A stretch of DNA of 9,504 bases from an uncultured Blautia sp. (lineage in GTDB: Bacteria > Bacillota > Clostridia > Lachnospirales > Lachnospiraceae), in the NCBI GenBank assembly GCA_945872375.1, contig CAMBYR010000063.1, forward strand, positions 1 through 9,504, written 5' to 3'. The translations under genes and the position numbers were made by a program. Under the pieces are notes generated by a model, which was not told the origin of the DNA, ran no database searches, and saw nothing but the letters and a program-made list of their open reading frames with translations. Below are positions 1 to 7,170 of the stretch, one piece after another (the first letter of the stretch is position 1; each line of letters begins with the position of its first letter).

Positions 1-1376
1 GTAAACGGATCACCGGTATTGTAATCCACAAGCTGCTCTGCATTTCCATGGTCCGCACAGATAAACATCTGTCCGTTTACTTCTTTAATAGCTTCCACTG
101 CTCTGCCCACGCAGGCATCTACTGCTTCTACCGCTTTGATCGCAGCTGCTTCCACGCCTGTATGACCAACCATATCCGGATTAGCAAAGTTAATGATGAT
201 TACATCATATTTATCGGATTTGATTGCCTCTACCAGCTTGTCGCACACAGCAGGTGCACTCATTTCCGGCTGAAGGTCATATGTTGCAACCTTTGGAGAT
301 TTTACAAGGATTCTGTCCTCACCCTTGTTTGGCTCCTCAATACCTCCGTTGAAGAAGAAAGTAACGTGAGCATATTTCTCTGTTTCAGCAATACGTGCCT
401 GAGTCATGTTATGTGCTGCCAGATATTCGCCAAATGTGTTGTGAAGCTGTACCTTGTGGAATGCCACGATTTTGTTCGGAATGGTGTCATCATATTCTGT
501 AAAGCATACATAAGTCAGATCCAGTTTCTTTTCTCTTGCAAAGCCCTGGAATGCATCGTCACAGAATGCTCTGGTAATTTCACGTGCACGGTCCGGACGG
601 AAGTTAAAGAACACAACAGAATCTTTATCCGCAATAACAGTAACCGGCTTGCCGTCTTTTTCAATGACTGTCGGAAGCACAAATTCATCTGTCTTTCCAT
701 TGTCATAAGATACCTGTACAGCTTCTGCCGCATCAGTACCTTTTACACCTGCTCCTTTTGTAAGAGCATTGTAAGCCATTTCCACACGATCCCAACGGTT
801 ATCGCGGTCCATTGCATAATAACGTCCGGAAACAACGCCGATCTCGCCTACGCCGATTTCCTTCATTTTTGCCTGAAGCTCTTCGATATAGCCTTTTCCG
901 GATGCCGGAGGTGTATCACGTCCGTCAAGGAAACAATGTACATATACCTTTTTCAGTCCCTCTCTCTTTGCCATTTCCAGAAGGCCGTAGAGATGAGTAT
1001 TATGGCTGTGCACTCCGCCGTCAGATAACAGGCCCATGAAATGAATAGAGGAATCATTTTCACGCGCGTTTTTCATAGCTGCCAGAAGCGCTTCATTTTT
1101 AAAGAAATCACCATCTTCGATTTCTTTTGTAATTCTGGTAAGTTCCTGGTATACGATACGTCCTGCGCCCATATTCAGATGACCTACTTCAGAGTTTCCC
1201 ATCTGTCCATCCGGAAGTCCTACTGCAAGACCGCTGGCATATCCTTTTACAAAAGGACAATTAGCCATAAGATCGTCCATTACAGGAGTTTTTGCTTCAT
1301 AAACAGCATTTGCTTCATGCTTGTCATTTAATCCATAACCATCAAGAATCATCAAAACAGTTGGTTTTTTGCTCAT
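1..1376 (-). CDS. gpmI: 2,3-bisphosphoglycerate-independent phosphoglycerate mutase, 3' end cut by the window edge
   Basis: Interconverts 3- and 2-phosphoglycerate in the cytoplasm through a phosphoserine intermediate, using two Mn ions (known for the family). Reading leftward from the ATG at 1376, 458 codons are open to the window edge; the family is about 510 residues, so roughly the last 50 are off the window. Visible family residues: Asp12 in LMILDGYG, the nucleophile Ser62 in GQMGNSEVGHLN, the HSHNTH and FLDGRDTPP segments, FRPDRAREITR, the Lys of EKYAHVTFFFNGG, NPDMVGHTG (Asp and His metal ligands) and ADHGNAE (Asp442, His443). The last metal-ligand His expected just after the GDPF segment is off the window. 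An AGGAGA ribosome binding site lies five bases before the ATG. hom ends 76 bp upstream, and a separate promoter lies in that gap. No damage is seen in the visible part. Confidence 0.97.
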   Translation of the reverse strand, partial: MSKKPTVLMILDGYGLNDKHEANAVYEAKTPVMDDLMANCPFVKGYASGLAVGLPDGQMGNSEVGHLNMGAGRIVYQELTRITKEIEDGDFFKNEALLAAMKNARENDSSIHFMGLLSDGGVHSHNTHLYGLLEMAKREGLKKVYVHCFLDGRDTPPASGKGYIEELQAKMKEIGVGEIGVVSGRYYAMDRDNRWDRVEMAYNALTKGAGVKGTDAAEAVQVSYDNGKTDEFVLPTVIEKDGKPVTVIADKDSVVFFNFRPDRAREITRAFCDDAFQGFAREKKLDLTYVCFTEYDDTIPNKIVAFHKVQLHNTFGEYLAAHNMTQARIAETEKYAHVTFFFNGGIEEPNKGEDRILVKSPKVATYDLQPEMSAPAVCDKLVEAIKSDKYDVIIINFANPDMVGHTGVEAAAIKAVEAVDACVGRAVEAIKEVNGQMFICADHGNAEQLVDYNTGDPF

Positions 1377-1419
1377 AACGTTCTCCTTTTTGTATTAGCT
1401 ACAATATTCTCTCCTATAT

Positions 1420-1447
1420 ATAGTACCAAAAATCTGAAATTTTTCAA
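1420..1447 (-). promoter_or_regulatory. Predicted sigma-A promoter of gpmI
   Basis: On the minus strand TTGAAA (1442-1447) is followed after 16 bases by TACTAT (1420-1425), with a TG one base before the -10 (extended -10 form). It starts just after the hom stop and would give a leader of about 35-40 bases before the gpmI start. No terminator is seen after hom, so read-through from hom is also possible. Assigned from motif matching only. Confidence 0.5.
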
Positions 1448-1452
1448 GGATT

Positions 1453-2748
1453 TTATTTACCATATACACGCAGAACGCTGGATGTTTTACGAATGGAACT
1501 CCTGTTTCCAAGCTCTGCCATAGCTGTACGGAAATCGCCTTCGCGTACTGTGGAGGTAATCACAACCACCTCTGCACTTCCGGGTGTTTTTGTCTCTTTC
1601 TGAATGATCTGCGCAATGCTGACCTCGTATTTGGCAAAAATGGTAGTAATATCTGCCAGAACACCCGGACGATCTTCTACCTGCAGACGAATGAAGTAAC
1701 GATGATAGGTGTCCTCCATTTTCTTCACCGGAATCTCTTTGTAGCAGGTACAGCCGATCCGCGCTGCACATCCCATGCGGATATTGCGCACGATATCAAA
1801 CACATCTCCCACTACAGCACTGGCCGTAGGAAGTTCTCCTGCACCTCTGCCGAAAAACATCACATCTTCCACTGCATCTCCGTGAACAAATACAGCATTA
1901 TAAGAATCATTTACCGTTGCAAGCTGATGTGTACTTGGAATCAGGACCGGGCAGACATATGCTTCAATGCCGTCTTCCGCCTGTTTCGCCACACCAAGGA
2001 GCTTGATATCACATCCCATTTCTTTGGCATACCGGATATCCTTTGAGGATATTTTTGTGATGCCTTCAATATATACATCGTCAAAAACCACACGGGAATG
2101 AAATGCCACACTGGCAAGGATGGCTACCTTACGGGCAGCATCCAGTCCTTCGATATCGGCAGTGGGATCTGCCTCTGCATATCCAAGTTCTGTGGCAAGT
2201 GCCAGGGCATCCTGAAATTCCATTCCGTCCTGGGTCATTCTGGTCAGAATAAAGTTGGTGGTTCCATTTACAATACCCATGACCTCTGTTATGTAGTTTC
2301 CTGCAAGACACTGTTTCAGCGGACGAATGATGGGAATTCCGCCTGCGACTGCCGCCTCAAAGAGGAAATCCACATGATTGGCTTCTGCTGCCTCAAGAAG
2401 TTCTCTTCCATGGACAGCGATCAGATCTTTGTTTGCGGAGACGACATGTTTGCCGGCCCGAAGCGCTGCAAGTATATAAGTTCTGGCCGGCTCCATACCT
2501 ACCATCAGTTCAATCACGATTGTAATCAACGGATCATTGATGTTTTCATCACAACTATTGGTAAGCACCGAATCATCTTCCACCTTCTCAGACGCTTTCT
2601 CAAGATTTCTCACCAGAATTCTGGAAATCTGTACTTTGCTGCCAATCTTTGCTTCCATTTCGCTTTCCTGATTCTTCAGCACCTTATATACACCGGTTCC
2701 AACTGTTCCAAGCCCCAGCAGAGCCGCTTTGATCACTTTGTTATCCAT
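1453..2748 (-). CDS. hom: Homoserine dehydrogenase with C-terminal ACT domain
   Basis: Reduces aspartate semialdehyde to homoserine with NAD(P)H, the branch point toward threonine and methionine. The protein is 431 residues, the usual length of the monofunctional Gram-positive form. The N-terminal Rossmann fold shows GLGTVG (12-17). VSANKD (103-108) carries Lys107. The catalytic and substrate region runs from EAAVAGGIPI (131-140) to NGTTNFIL (161-168). The family signature follows at about 185-207 (LGYAEADPTADIEGLDAARK) and ends at Lys207. An ACT domain, probably for threonine feedback, covers about 350-428, starting RYFIRLQVEDRPGVL. I chose the ATG at 2748 because GLGTVG then sits at the normal distance from the N terminus and an AAAGGGG ribosome binding site lies upstream. 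A GTG at 2790 would add 14 residues and fall at the predicted transcription start. Oddity: ELMVGMEPA has Val83 where homologues usually have Gly. Confidence 0.96.
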   Translation of the reverse strand: MDNKVIKAALLGLGTVGTGVYKVLKNQESEMEAKIGSKVQISRILVRNLEKASEKVEDDSVLTNSCDENINDPLITIVIELMVGMEPARTYILAALRAGKHVVSANKDLIAVHGRELLEAAEANHVDFLFEAAVAGGIPIIRPLKQCLAGNYITEVMGIVNGTTNFILTRMTQDGMEFQDALALATELGYAEADPTADIEGLDAARKVAILASVAFHSRVVFDDVYIEGITKISSKDIRYAKEMGCDIKLLGVAKQAEDGIEAYVCPVLIPSTHQLATVNDSYNAVFVHGDAVEDVMFFGRGAGELPTASAVVGDVFDIVRNIRMGCAARIGCTCYKEIPVKKMEDTYHRYFIRLQVEDRPGVLADITTIFAKYEVSIAQIIQKETKTPGSAEVVVITSTVREGDFRTAMAELGNRSSIRKTSSVLRVYGK

Positions 2749-2799
2749 TTTGGAGTAACCCCTTTCCGCTTTCTGTATTCGTTGACACACTGTTTACTT

Positions 2800-2828
2800 A
2801 TAGTAGGACAGAAATTGGAATTTGTCAA
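2800..2828 (-). promoter_or_regulatory. Predicted sigma-A promoter of hom
   Basis: On the minus strand TTGACA (2823-2828), a perfect -35 box, is followed after exactly 17 bases by TACTAT (2800-2805). Transcription would start near 2793, giving a leader of about 45 bases. It lies just past the stop of the chelatase gene, so hom need not depend on the cobalamin-controlled transcript. The predicted start falls in a partly palindromic stretch (GTTGACACACTGTTTAC on the plus strand, 2781-2797) that could be an operator, but support for that is weak. Confidence 0.65.
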
Positions 2829-2836
2829 GTAATGGA

Positions 2837-4459
2837 TTATTCTGCTTCTTCTATTATCTGAGGATCTGATACGCTGACTTTATGGTCATACCAGGTTCCC
2901 TTTGTTCCGATCAGAGCAACATCAAATTCCTCATCAAGAGCAGGTACCGGGATATCAAATCCATTTACTTCTTCTGTCATGCCGTCACTGTAGGTTACTG
3001 TATCCAGTACCGGCTCCAGAAGTGCAGCGCCTTCCTTCTGAGCGTCTTCCGCTGTTCCTGCAAACAGATTTACAATATTCTGGGAAGCAAGGCTTACATG
3101 AATGGTCATCACGCCGTCTTTTACTGTCAGAGTTCCCCTTCCTTCGTTTGCTTCATTTACATGAAACATGCTGCTGTCGGTATCAAACTCTGCACTGTAA
3201 ACGCCATCTTCCAGAACTGTGCTTTCTGCCGGTTCCGCAGCATCCTCAGCTTCTCCTGCACCCAGCGCATCGATTGCTTCTTTTGTATGTTCTACATAAA
3301 GCTGTTTTACTGCCTCAATACTTCCAAGGCCTGCGATCTGTGCATCAACACTGTCAAAGTTTCCGGATGCGATGAACATGCTCTTCCAGGAATCTTCCTC
3401 ATCTCCTGCCATGTCATTGTTTGCATGGTCGCCCGCAACTACCATCAGAGGACGAAGAATTACTTTTTTATAACCGGCTGCTGCCACTGCATCGATCACT
3501 GCCTCACATGCAGTTTCTTCCGGTTCTCCCTCTACCGTACCGATAAATGCATTTGCAAATCCAAGTTCACCCATCTGGGTCTGCATCTGGCTGTAGGTAA
3601 CCTTTGCTGTATGGGAAGTTCCATGTCCCAGAAATACGAATGCAGTTCCATCCTCTGCTGCCGCATCCAGGGTTTCATATCCTGCTTCTGCCAGCGCTGC
3701 ATCCACAACTGCCTGAGCAACAGCTGCCTTGTCATCATTTACAACAGTGACATCATCCCCTACATCACCAAGCATTGGTTCTGCTACAACAATATTTTCA
3801 AACTCATCCTGATATTCTTCGAGAGCATCGATCATCTCATCGTACTCTGCACCATGCATCAGATGGGTAGGCTGTACAACCAGATTTTTTACACCGTTTG
3901 CAGCTGCGCGATCCAGTGCCTGCTGCATATTGTCGATTACTTCGCCATCTCTTGCCTGTACGTGGTTAATGATGATCTGTGCGGTAAAAGCACGTCTTAC
4001 TGCCCAATCAGGATATGCTTCCGCGAGAGCATCCTCAATGCCTTTGATATCTTCTACACGGCTGCCATTATAGGAAGTACCGAAGCTTACCACCAGCAGT
4101 TCGTTCTCTCCGATTTCATCTGCATTGCGTGGATCATCCAGGGATGCATCTCCCGTATCCAGTCCAAAGTAATCCGGGCTTGCTTCCTCACCTTCCACCA
4201 GTTCCTTCTGTGCGTCAGTCAGGCTGTCCCATGCTTCTTTTGCTGCAATACAGTCTTCATCTGTGGTTTCTGTTCTTTCCTGCACATAAATCCTATCGAT
4301 CAGTGCCGCCACATTGTCCGCCGCTGCCTGGTCTGCGTCTTCGCCTTCTGCAGCTTCCCCGGTTTCTGTCTCCTCTGCCATAACGGATGCTGTTCCCATC
4401 ATCATTGTGCAGCTCATGGATACTGCAAGAAGCATTGCCAATACAGATTTTCTTTTCAT
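2837..4459 (-). CDS. cbiK: Exported CbiK-type anaerobic cobaltochelatase fused to surface-type modules
   Basis: A 540-residue secreted protein. Residues 1-28 form a signal peptide (MKRK, a hydrophobic core, then SVMA before an acidic stretch). Residues about 45-95 look like a small helical module of Gram-positive surface proteins (AAKEAWDSLTDAQKELVEG). Residues about 119-400 are a complete CbiK sirohydrochlorin cobaltochelatase domain: LLVVSFGTSYNGSR, AFTAQIIIN, QPTHLMHGAEY, FLGHGTSH, GTVEGEPEE, PLMVVAGDHANNDMAGDEED. By alignment from memory with Salmonella CbiK (His145, Glu175, His207), the metal ligands are His279, Glu310 and His345, all present. Residues about 415-535 form an extra beta-rich domain (DGVYSAEFDTDSSMF through GTWYDHKVSVSDP), possibly NEAT or heme-binding-like; this is uncertain. 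Chelatase chemistry is likely retained, but the natural tetrapyrrole or metal outside the cell is unknown. The leader holds a cobalamin riboswitch. AGAGG lies about eight bases before the ATG. Confidence 0.88.
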   Translation of the reverse strand: MKRKSVLAMLLAVSMSCTMMMGTASVMAEETETGEAAEGEDADQAAADNVAALIDRIYVQERTETTDEDCIAAKEAWDSLTDAQKELVEGEEASPDYFGLDTGDASLDDPRNADEIGENELLVVSFGTSYNGSRVEDIKGIEDALAEAYPDWAVRRAFTAQIIINHVQARDGEVIDNMQQALDRAAANGVKNLVVQPTHLMHGAEYDEMIDALEEYQDEFENIVVAEPMLGDVGDDVTVVNDDKAAVAQAVVDAALAEAGYETLDAAAEDGTAFVFLGHGTSHTAKVTYSQMQTQMGELGFANAFIGTVEGEPEETACEAVIDAVAAAGYKKVILRPLMVVAGDHANNDMAGDEEDSWKSMFIASGNFDSVDAQIAGLGSIEAVKQLYVEHTKEAIDALGAGEAEDAAEPAESTVLEDGVYSAEFDTDSSMFHVNEANEGRGTLTVKDGVMTIHVSLASQNIVNLFAGTAEDAQKEGAALLEPVLDTVTYSDGMTEEVNGFDIPVPALDEEFDVALIGTKGTWYDHKVSVSDPQIIEEAE

Positions 4460-4501
4460 GTTTTTTTCCTCTTTTTCTTATATTTCCGGAAAGAACCATG
4501 C

Positions 4502-4530
4502 AAAAAGGCGGCTGCATTTCTGCAGCCGCC
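4502..4530 (-). terminator. Intrinsic terminator of the cobalamin-riboswitch expression platform
   Basis: A perfect 10-bp GC-rich stem (GGCGGCTGCA at 4507-4516 with TGCAGCCGCC at 4521-4530) and a four-base loop, followed on the minus strand by five U residues (4506-4502). It lies between the aptamer and the ATG of the chelatase gene, about 42 bases before the start. It is therefore well placed to stop transcription when adenosylcobalamin is bound. No convincing antiterminator pairing was identified by eye. Confidence 0.85.
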
Positions 4531-4580
4531 GCTTTCCCATAAGCACACGGTTCCTGTGTAAAACACAAACTGAAATCGGA

Positions 4581-4609
4581 CATTCCGTTTTCCAATGGAA
4601 AACAGAATG
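4581..4609 (-). other. 29-nt near-perfect hairpin in the riboswitch leader
   Basis: CATTCCGTTTTCCA (4581-4594) is the reverse complement of TGGAAAACAGAATG (4596-4609) apart from one pair, which is G-U in the minus-strand RNA. The hairpin sits between the cobalamin aptamer and the terminator. It has no U-run directly after it, so it is not a terminator itself. It may be a spacer helix, a pausing element or part of the switching structure. Confidence 0.6.
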
Positions 4610-4640
4610 CATTTCACATCTGGATATATAAGAGCTGTGT

Positions 4641-4838
4641 AAGGTTATGAGAATATAGGTCATGTATACCGCAGACCTGAAATTCCACGCCAAGGCAGGT
4701 CTCCTGACTTTGTTCATCGCCGCTCTTCCTTCCCGGTTTCCCAGTGGTCTTTAAGAGCAGCTCCCTTACACAGTGACGGTATCGTTCCGGATTCTCACCG
4801 GATTCCCTTTTATATATCAAAACTATGATATCACCTTT
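4641..4838 (-). promoter_or_regulatory. Cobalamin riboswitch aptamer
   Basis: Read on the minus strand, the conserved core of the cobalamin family appears in order: AAAGGTGATATC at the 5' end, AAAAGGGAATCCGGTGAGAA, ACCGTCACTGTG, GACCACTGGGAAACCGG, and the B12 box AGTCAGGAGACCTGCC near 4709-4694. The outer P1 helix can be closed by AAGGT near the 5' end and ACCTT at 4645-4641, which sets the approximate borders (about 198 nt). It controls the exported chelatase gene downstream. The nearby intrinsic terminator indicates transcriptional OFF control by cobalamin. The core is certain; the exact ends are approximate. Confidence 0.95.
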
Positions 4839-4877
4839 GCGTTATAACAATTGCACATATTCAATTCGGATAACAAA

Positions 4878-4906
4878 GTTTTACCACAAAATCTCTGACA
4901 TGTCAA
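4878..4906 (-). promoter_or_regulatory. Predicted sigma-A promoter of the riboswitch-cbiK transcript
   Basis: On the minus strand a perfect TTGACA (4901-4906) is followed after 17 bases by TAAAAC (4878-4883), with a TG at the extended -10 position. Transcription would start near 4871, about 33 bases before the aptamer, as expected for a riboswitch leader. The flanking 4894-4940 stretch carries TCTGAC three times, possibly by chance. No clear terminator follows tpiA, so read-through from tpiA could also enter the leader. Confidence 0.65.
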
Positions 4907-4982
4907 GCAACACAAAAGTTTCTGACCAATTTATCTGACATATCCGGTACCGTTCACTTTGTTCTCAGTAACACATATCCGA

Positions 4983-5732
4983 TTATTTGTAGCAAACGAT
5001 CTTTCCGAAATCTGGTTTCAGAGATGCGCCGCCTACCAGACCGCCGTCGATATCACCCATTGCAAACAGTTCTGCTGCATTTCCTGCATTTACAGATCCG
5101 CCGTACTGGATACGGATAGCTTCTGCTGTGTCGGTGTCATAGATTTCAGCGATGCACTCACGGATGCCTTTGCAAACTTCTTCAGCCTGTTCGCTGGTAG
5201 CAGTTTTGCCGGTTCCGATTGCCCAGATCGGCTCGTAAGCGATTACGATCGTCTTAGCCTGATCAGCAGTTACATTCTGCAGACCAACTTTTACCTGCTG
5301 ACGGATCCAGTCCATGGTGATTCCCTGCTCTCTCTGAGTCAGAGATTCGCCGCAGCACATGATCGGGGTAATGCCGTGTTCCAGAGCTTTCAGAACTTTC
5401 TTGTTTACATCTTCGTTTGTTTCTCCGAAGTAATCTCTTCTTTCGGAATGTCCAAGAATGACATATTTAACGCCTGCATCAACAAGCATAGCCGGAGCGA
5501 TCTCGCCTGTGTAAGCGCCTTTTTCTTCAAAATACATATTCTCTGCTGCAACTGCAATGTTGGTTCCCTTGCAGGCTTCTACTACAGGAACGATGTCGAT
5601 TGCAGGAACGCCGAATACTACGTCTACTTCGTCGTTCTGTACAAGCGGTTTCAGAGTCTCTACAAGAGCAACTGCTTCGCTTGGGGTCATGTTCATTTTC
5701 CAGTTACCAGCAATAATTTTTTTTCTTGCCAT
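4983..5732 (-). CDS. tpiA: Triose-phosphate isomerase
   Basis: Interconverts dihydroxyacetone phosphate and glyceraldehyde 3-phosphate in the cytoplasm. It is 249 residues long, a normal length for this single-domain TIM barrel. All catalytic residues are present: Asn10 and Lys12 in AGNWKMN, His95 in ILGHSERR, and Glu167 in AYEPIWAIGTGKTA, which also forms the start of flexible loop 6. The phosphate-binding segments QYGGSV (209-214) and GGLVGGASL (230-238) are intact. The start is supported by GGAGG eight bases before the ATG. pgk lies 185 bp upstream on the same strand, and the spacer is filled by a tandem repeat. tpiA is probably co-transcribed with pgk, since no promoter was recognised in the spacer. 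Confidence 0.98.
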   Translation of the reverse strand: MARKKIIAGNWKMNMTPSEAVALVETLKPLVQNDEVDVVFGVPAIDIVPVVEACKGTNIAVAAENMYFEEKGAYTGEIAPAMLVDAGVKYVILGHSERRDYFGETNEDVNKKVLKALEHGITPIMCCGESLTQREQGITMDWIRQQVKVGLQNVTADQAKTIVIAYEPIWAIGTGKTATSEQAEEVCKGIRECIAEIYDTDTAEAIRIQYGGSVNAGNAAELFAMGDIDGGLVGGASLKPDFGKIVCYK

Positions 5733-5757
5733 TTTTATATCCTCCAGGTTATGATAT

Positions 5758-5916
5758 CTAAATTCATTCTGCGCTTACGCTTGATTTCATTAAGTTGCTT
5801 TCGGTTCCCTCAACTAATTTCGCAGTTCACTTACGTTCCTGCTCAATAAGGTTCGGGAAGGGCCTCGCACTAAATTCAATCTGCGCTTACGCTTGATTTC
5901 ATTAAGTTGCTTTCGG
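5758..5916 (-). repeat. A-B-A tandem repeat, 56-bp period, filling the pgk-tpiA spacer
   Basis: Three units start with CTAA at 5758, 5814 and 5870, exactly 56 bases apart. The outer units match at 46 of 47 positions (5758-5804 and 5870-5916; the only difference is T5767 versus A5879). By hand count, the middle unit (5814-5869) matches the first at about 29 of 56 positions without gaps, sharing CTAA, TTC, CTTACG and the TCA-TAAG block. One end lies one base from the pgk stop codon; the other lies about 12 bases before the tpiA ribosome binding site. A boundary hairpin is possible (ATTAAGTTG at 5789-5797 with CAACTAAT at 5811-5818, one bulge). There is no U-run or terminator. The period is not a multiple of three, so this is unlikely to be coding. 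It may belong to an interspersed repeat family or act as an RNA processing element. Confidence 0.9.
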
Positions 5917-5917
5917 C

Positions 5918-7126
5918 CTATTTGTCGTTTGCTGCTGCTACACCCGGGAGTTCTTTTCCTTCAAGGAATTCCAGGGATGCGCCGCCGCCAGTGGAGATAT
6001 GAGACATCTTGTCGCCAAATCCAAGCTGGTTTACTGCTGCTGCAGAGTCACCGCCGCCGATGATGGTGGTAGCATCTGTCTCAGCAAGTGCTTTTGCAAC
6101 TGCGATGGTTCCTTTTGCAAGGATCGGGTTTTCAAATACGCCCATCGGTCCGTTCCAAACAACAGTTTTTGCAGATTTTACAGCGTCTGCAAACAGTTCT
6201 GCTGTCTTCGGTCCGATGTCAAGTCCCATCATATCTGCCGGGATTGCATCTGCATCTACGGAAGAAACTTCGATTTCTCCGTCGATCGGGTTCGGGAATT
6301 CTTTTGCAATAGTGGTATCGATTGGAAGAAGAAGCTTCTTGCCAAGCTTTTCAGCCTTTTCCATCATTTCCTTGCAGTAGTCGATCTTGGTATCATCCAC
6401 CAGAGAAGTACCAACTTCCAGACCTTTTGCTTTCTGGAAGGTGTATGCCATACCGCCGCCGATGATCAGCGTATCGCATTTTTCCAGAAGGTTGGAAATA
6501 ACGTTCAGCTTATCAGCAACTTTTGCACCGCCAAGAATTGCAACGAACGGTCTGACCGGAGTTTCTACAGCATTTCCAAGGAAATCGATTTCTTTCTGCA
6601 TCAGATATCCAACTGCACAGGTATCGATAAACTGGGTAACACCAACGTTGGAGCAGTGTGCTCTGTGAGCGGTTCCGAATGCATCGTTTACAAATACATC
6701 TGCAAGAGAAGCCAGATCTTTGCTGAATGCTTCGCCGTTCTTGGTCTCTTCTGCACGATAACGGGTATTTTCAAGAAGAACGATTTCGCCGTCTTTCATA
6801 GCGTCAACAGCAGCTTTTACGCTGTCGTCCACTACAACCGGGCTCGGAACAAATTTTACTTCCTGGCCAAGGAGTTCGGTTAAACGAACTGCAACCGGTG
6901 CCAGAGAAAGTTCCGGTTTCGGTTCTCCCTTCGGTTTTCCAAGATGAGAGCAAAGAATGATCTTTCCGCCGTCAGCAACCAGTTTTTTGATGGTAGGAAG
7001 AGCTGCTACAAGACGGTTTTCGTCTGTGATCTTGCCTTCTTTTAACGGTACATTGAAGTCACAGCGAACCAGGACTTTCTTGCCGTTTACATTGATGTCG
7101 TCAACAGATTTTTTGTTTAATCCCAT
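5918..7126 (-). CDS. pgk: Phosphoglycerate kinase
   Basis: Transfers phosphate from 1,3-bisphosphoglycerate to ADP, the first ATP-yielding step of lower glycolysis. It is 402 residues long, normal for bacterial PGK. The N-terminal 3-phosphoglycerate-binding domain shows the signature KKVLVRCDFNVP (17-27, with Arg21, Asp23, Asn25), Arg38, and SHLGKPKGE at 60-68. The hinge and nucleotide domain show ILGGAKVADK (197-206), GGGMAYTF (223-230), VVWNGPMGVFE (322-332), the GGGDSAAA loop (357-364) and STGGGASLEFLEGK (378-391). The start has AAGGAGG about ten bases upstream. gap ends 106 bp upstream, with a terminator hairpin between them. The stop codon TAG abuts the 56-bp repeat. No clear promoter of its own was found, so expression probably depends on partial read-through from gap. 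Confidence 0.98.
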   Translation of the reverse strand: MGLNKKSVDDINVNGKKVLVRCDFNVPLKEGKITDENRLVAALPTIKKLVADGGKIILCSHLGKPKGEPKPELSLAPVAVRLTELLGQEVKFVPSPVVVDDSVKAAVDAMKDGEIVLLENTRYRAEETKNGEAFSKDLASLADVFVNDAFGTAHRAHCSNVGVTQFIDTCAVGYLMQKEIDFLGNAVETPVRPFVAILGGAKVADKLNVISNLLEKCDTLIIGGGMAYTFQKAKGLEVGTSLVDDTKIDYCKEMMEKAEKLGKKLLLPIDTTIAKEFPNPIDGEIEVSSVDADAIPADMMGLDIGPKTAELFADAVKSAKTVVWNGPMGVFENPILAKGTIAVAKALAETDATTIIGGGDSAAAVNQLGFGDKMSHISTGGGASLEFLEGKELPGVAAANDK

Positions 7127-7151
7127 GACTGTAATTCCTCCTTATGGATAA

Positions 7152-7170
7152 ATGATGTGTGTCACATGAT
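7152..7170. other. 19-bp imperfect palindrome in the pgk leader
   Basis: ATGATGTGTGTCACATGAT reads as a dyad: ATGTG and CACAT around TGT, with two further outer pairs and one G-G mismatch. It lies between the gap-pgk terminator hairpin and the pgk ribosome binding site. It could be an operator or a small RNA hairpin. The evidence is symmetry alone. Confidence 0.35.

Noticed and set aside
48..1028. 326-codon open frame on the plus strand
   Set aside because: Lies antisense to gpmI, whose motifs are intact; the Cys/Phe/His-rich translation resembles nothing and no ribosome binding site is seen.
2749..2790. Upstream GTG start for hom adding 14 residues
   Set aside because: The added segment is unlike the family N terminus and its start falls at the predicted transcription start. 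The ATG at 2748 has a ribosome binding site and the normal distance to GLGTVG.
4410..4459. Lipoprotein signal for the chelatase (Cys17)
   Set aside because: The residues before Cys17 (SMS) do not fit a lipobox well, and a normal signal peptidase I site after Ala28 (VMA) fits better.
2882..4561. 559-codon open frame on the plus strand opposite the chelatase gene
   Set aside because: It is a shadow: Cys-, His- and Phe-rich with no recognisable domain. It runs antisense to a gene with a clear signal peptide and CbiK motifs, and across the terminator hairpin.
5758..5916. CRISPR array
   Set aside because: Only two near-identical copies plus one diverged copy, a spacer that is itself repeat-related, and no cas genes.
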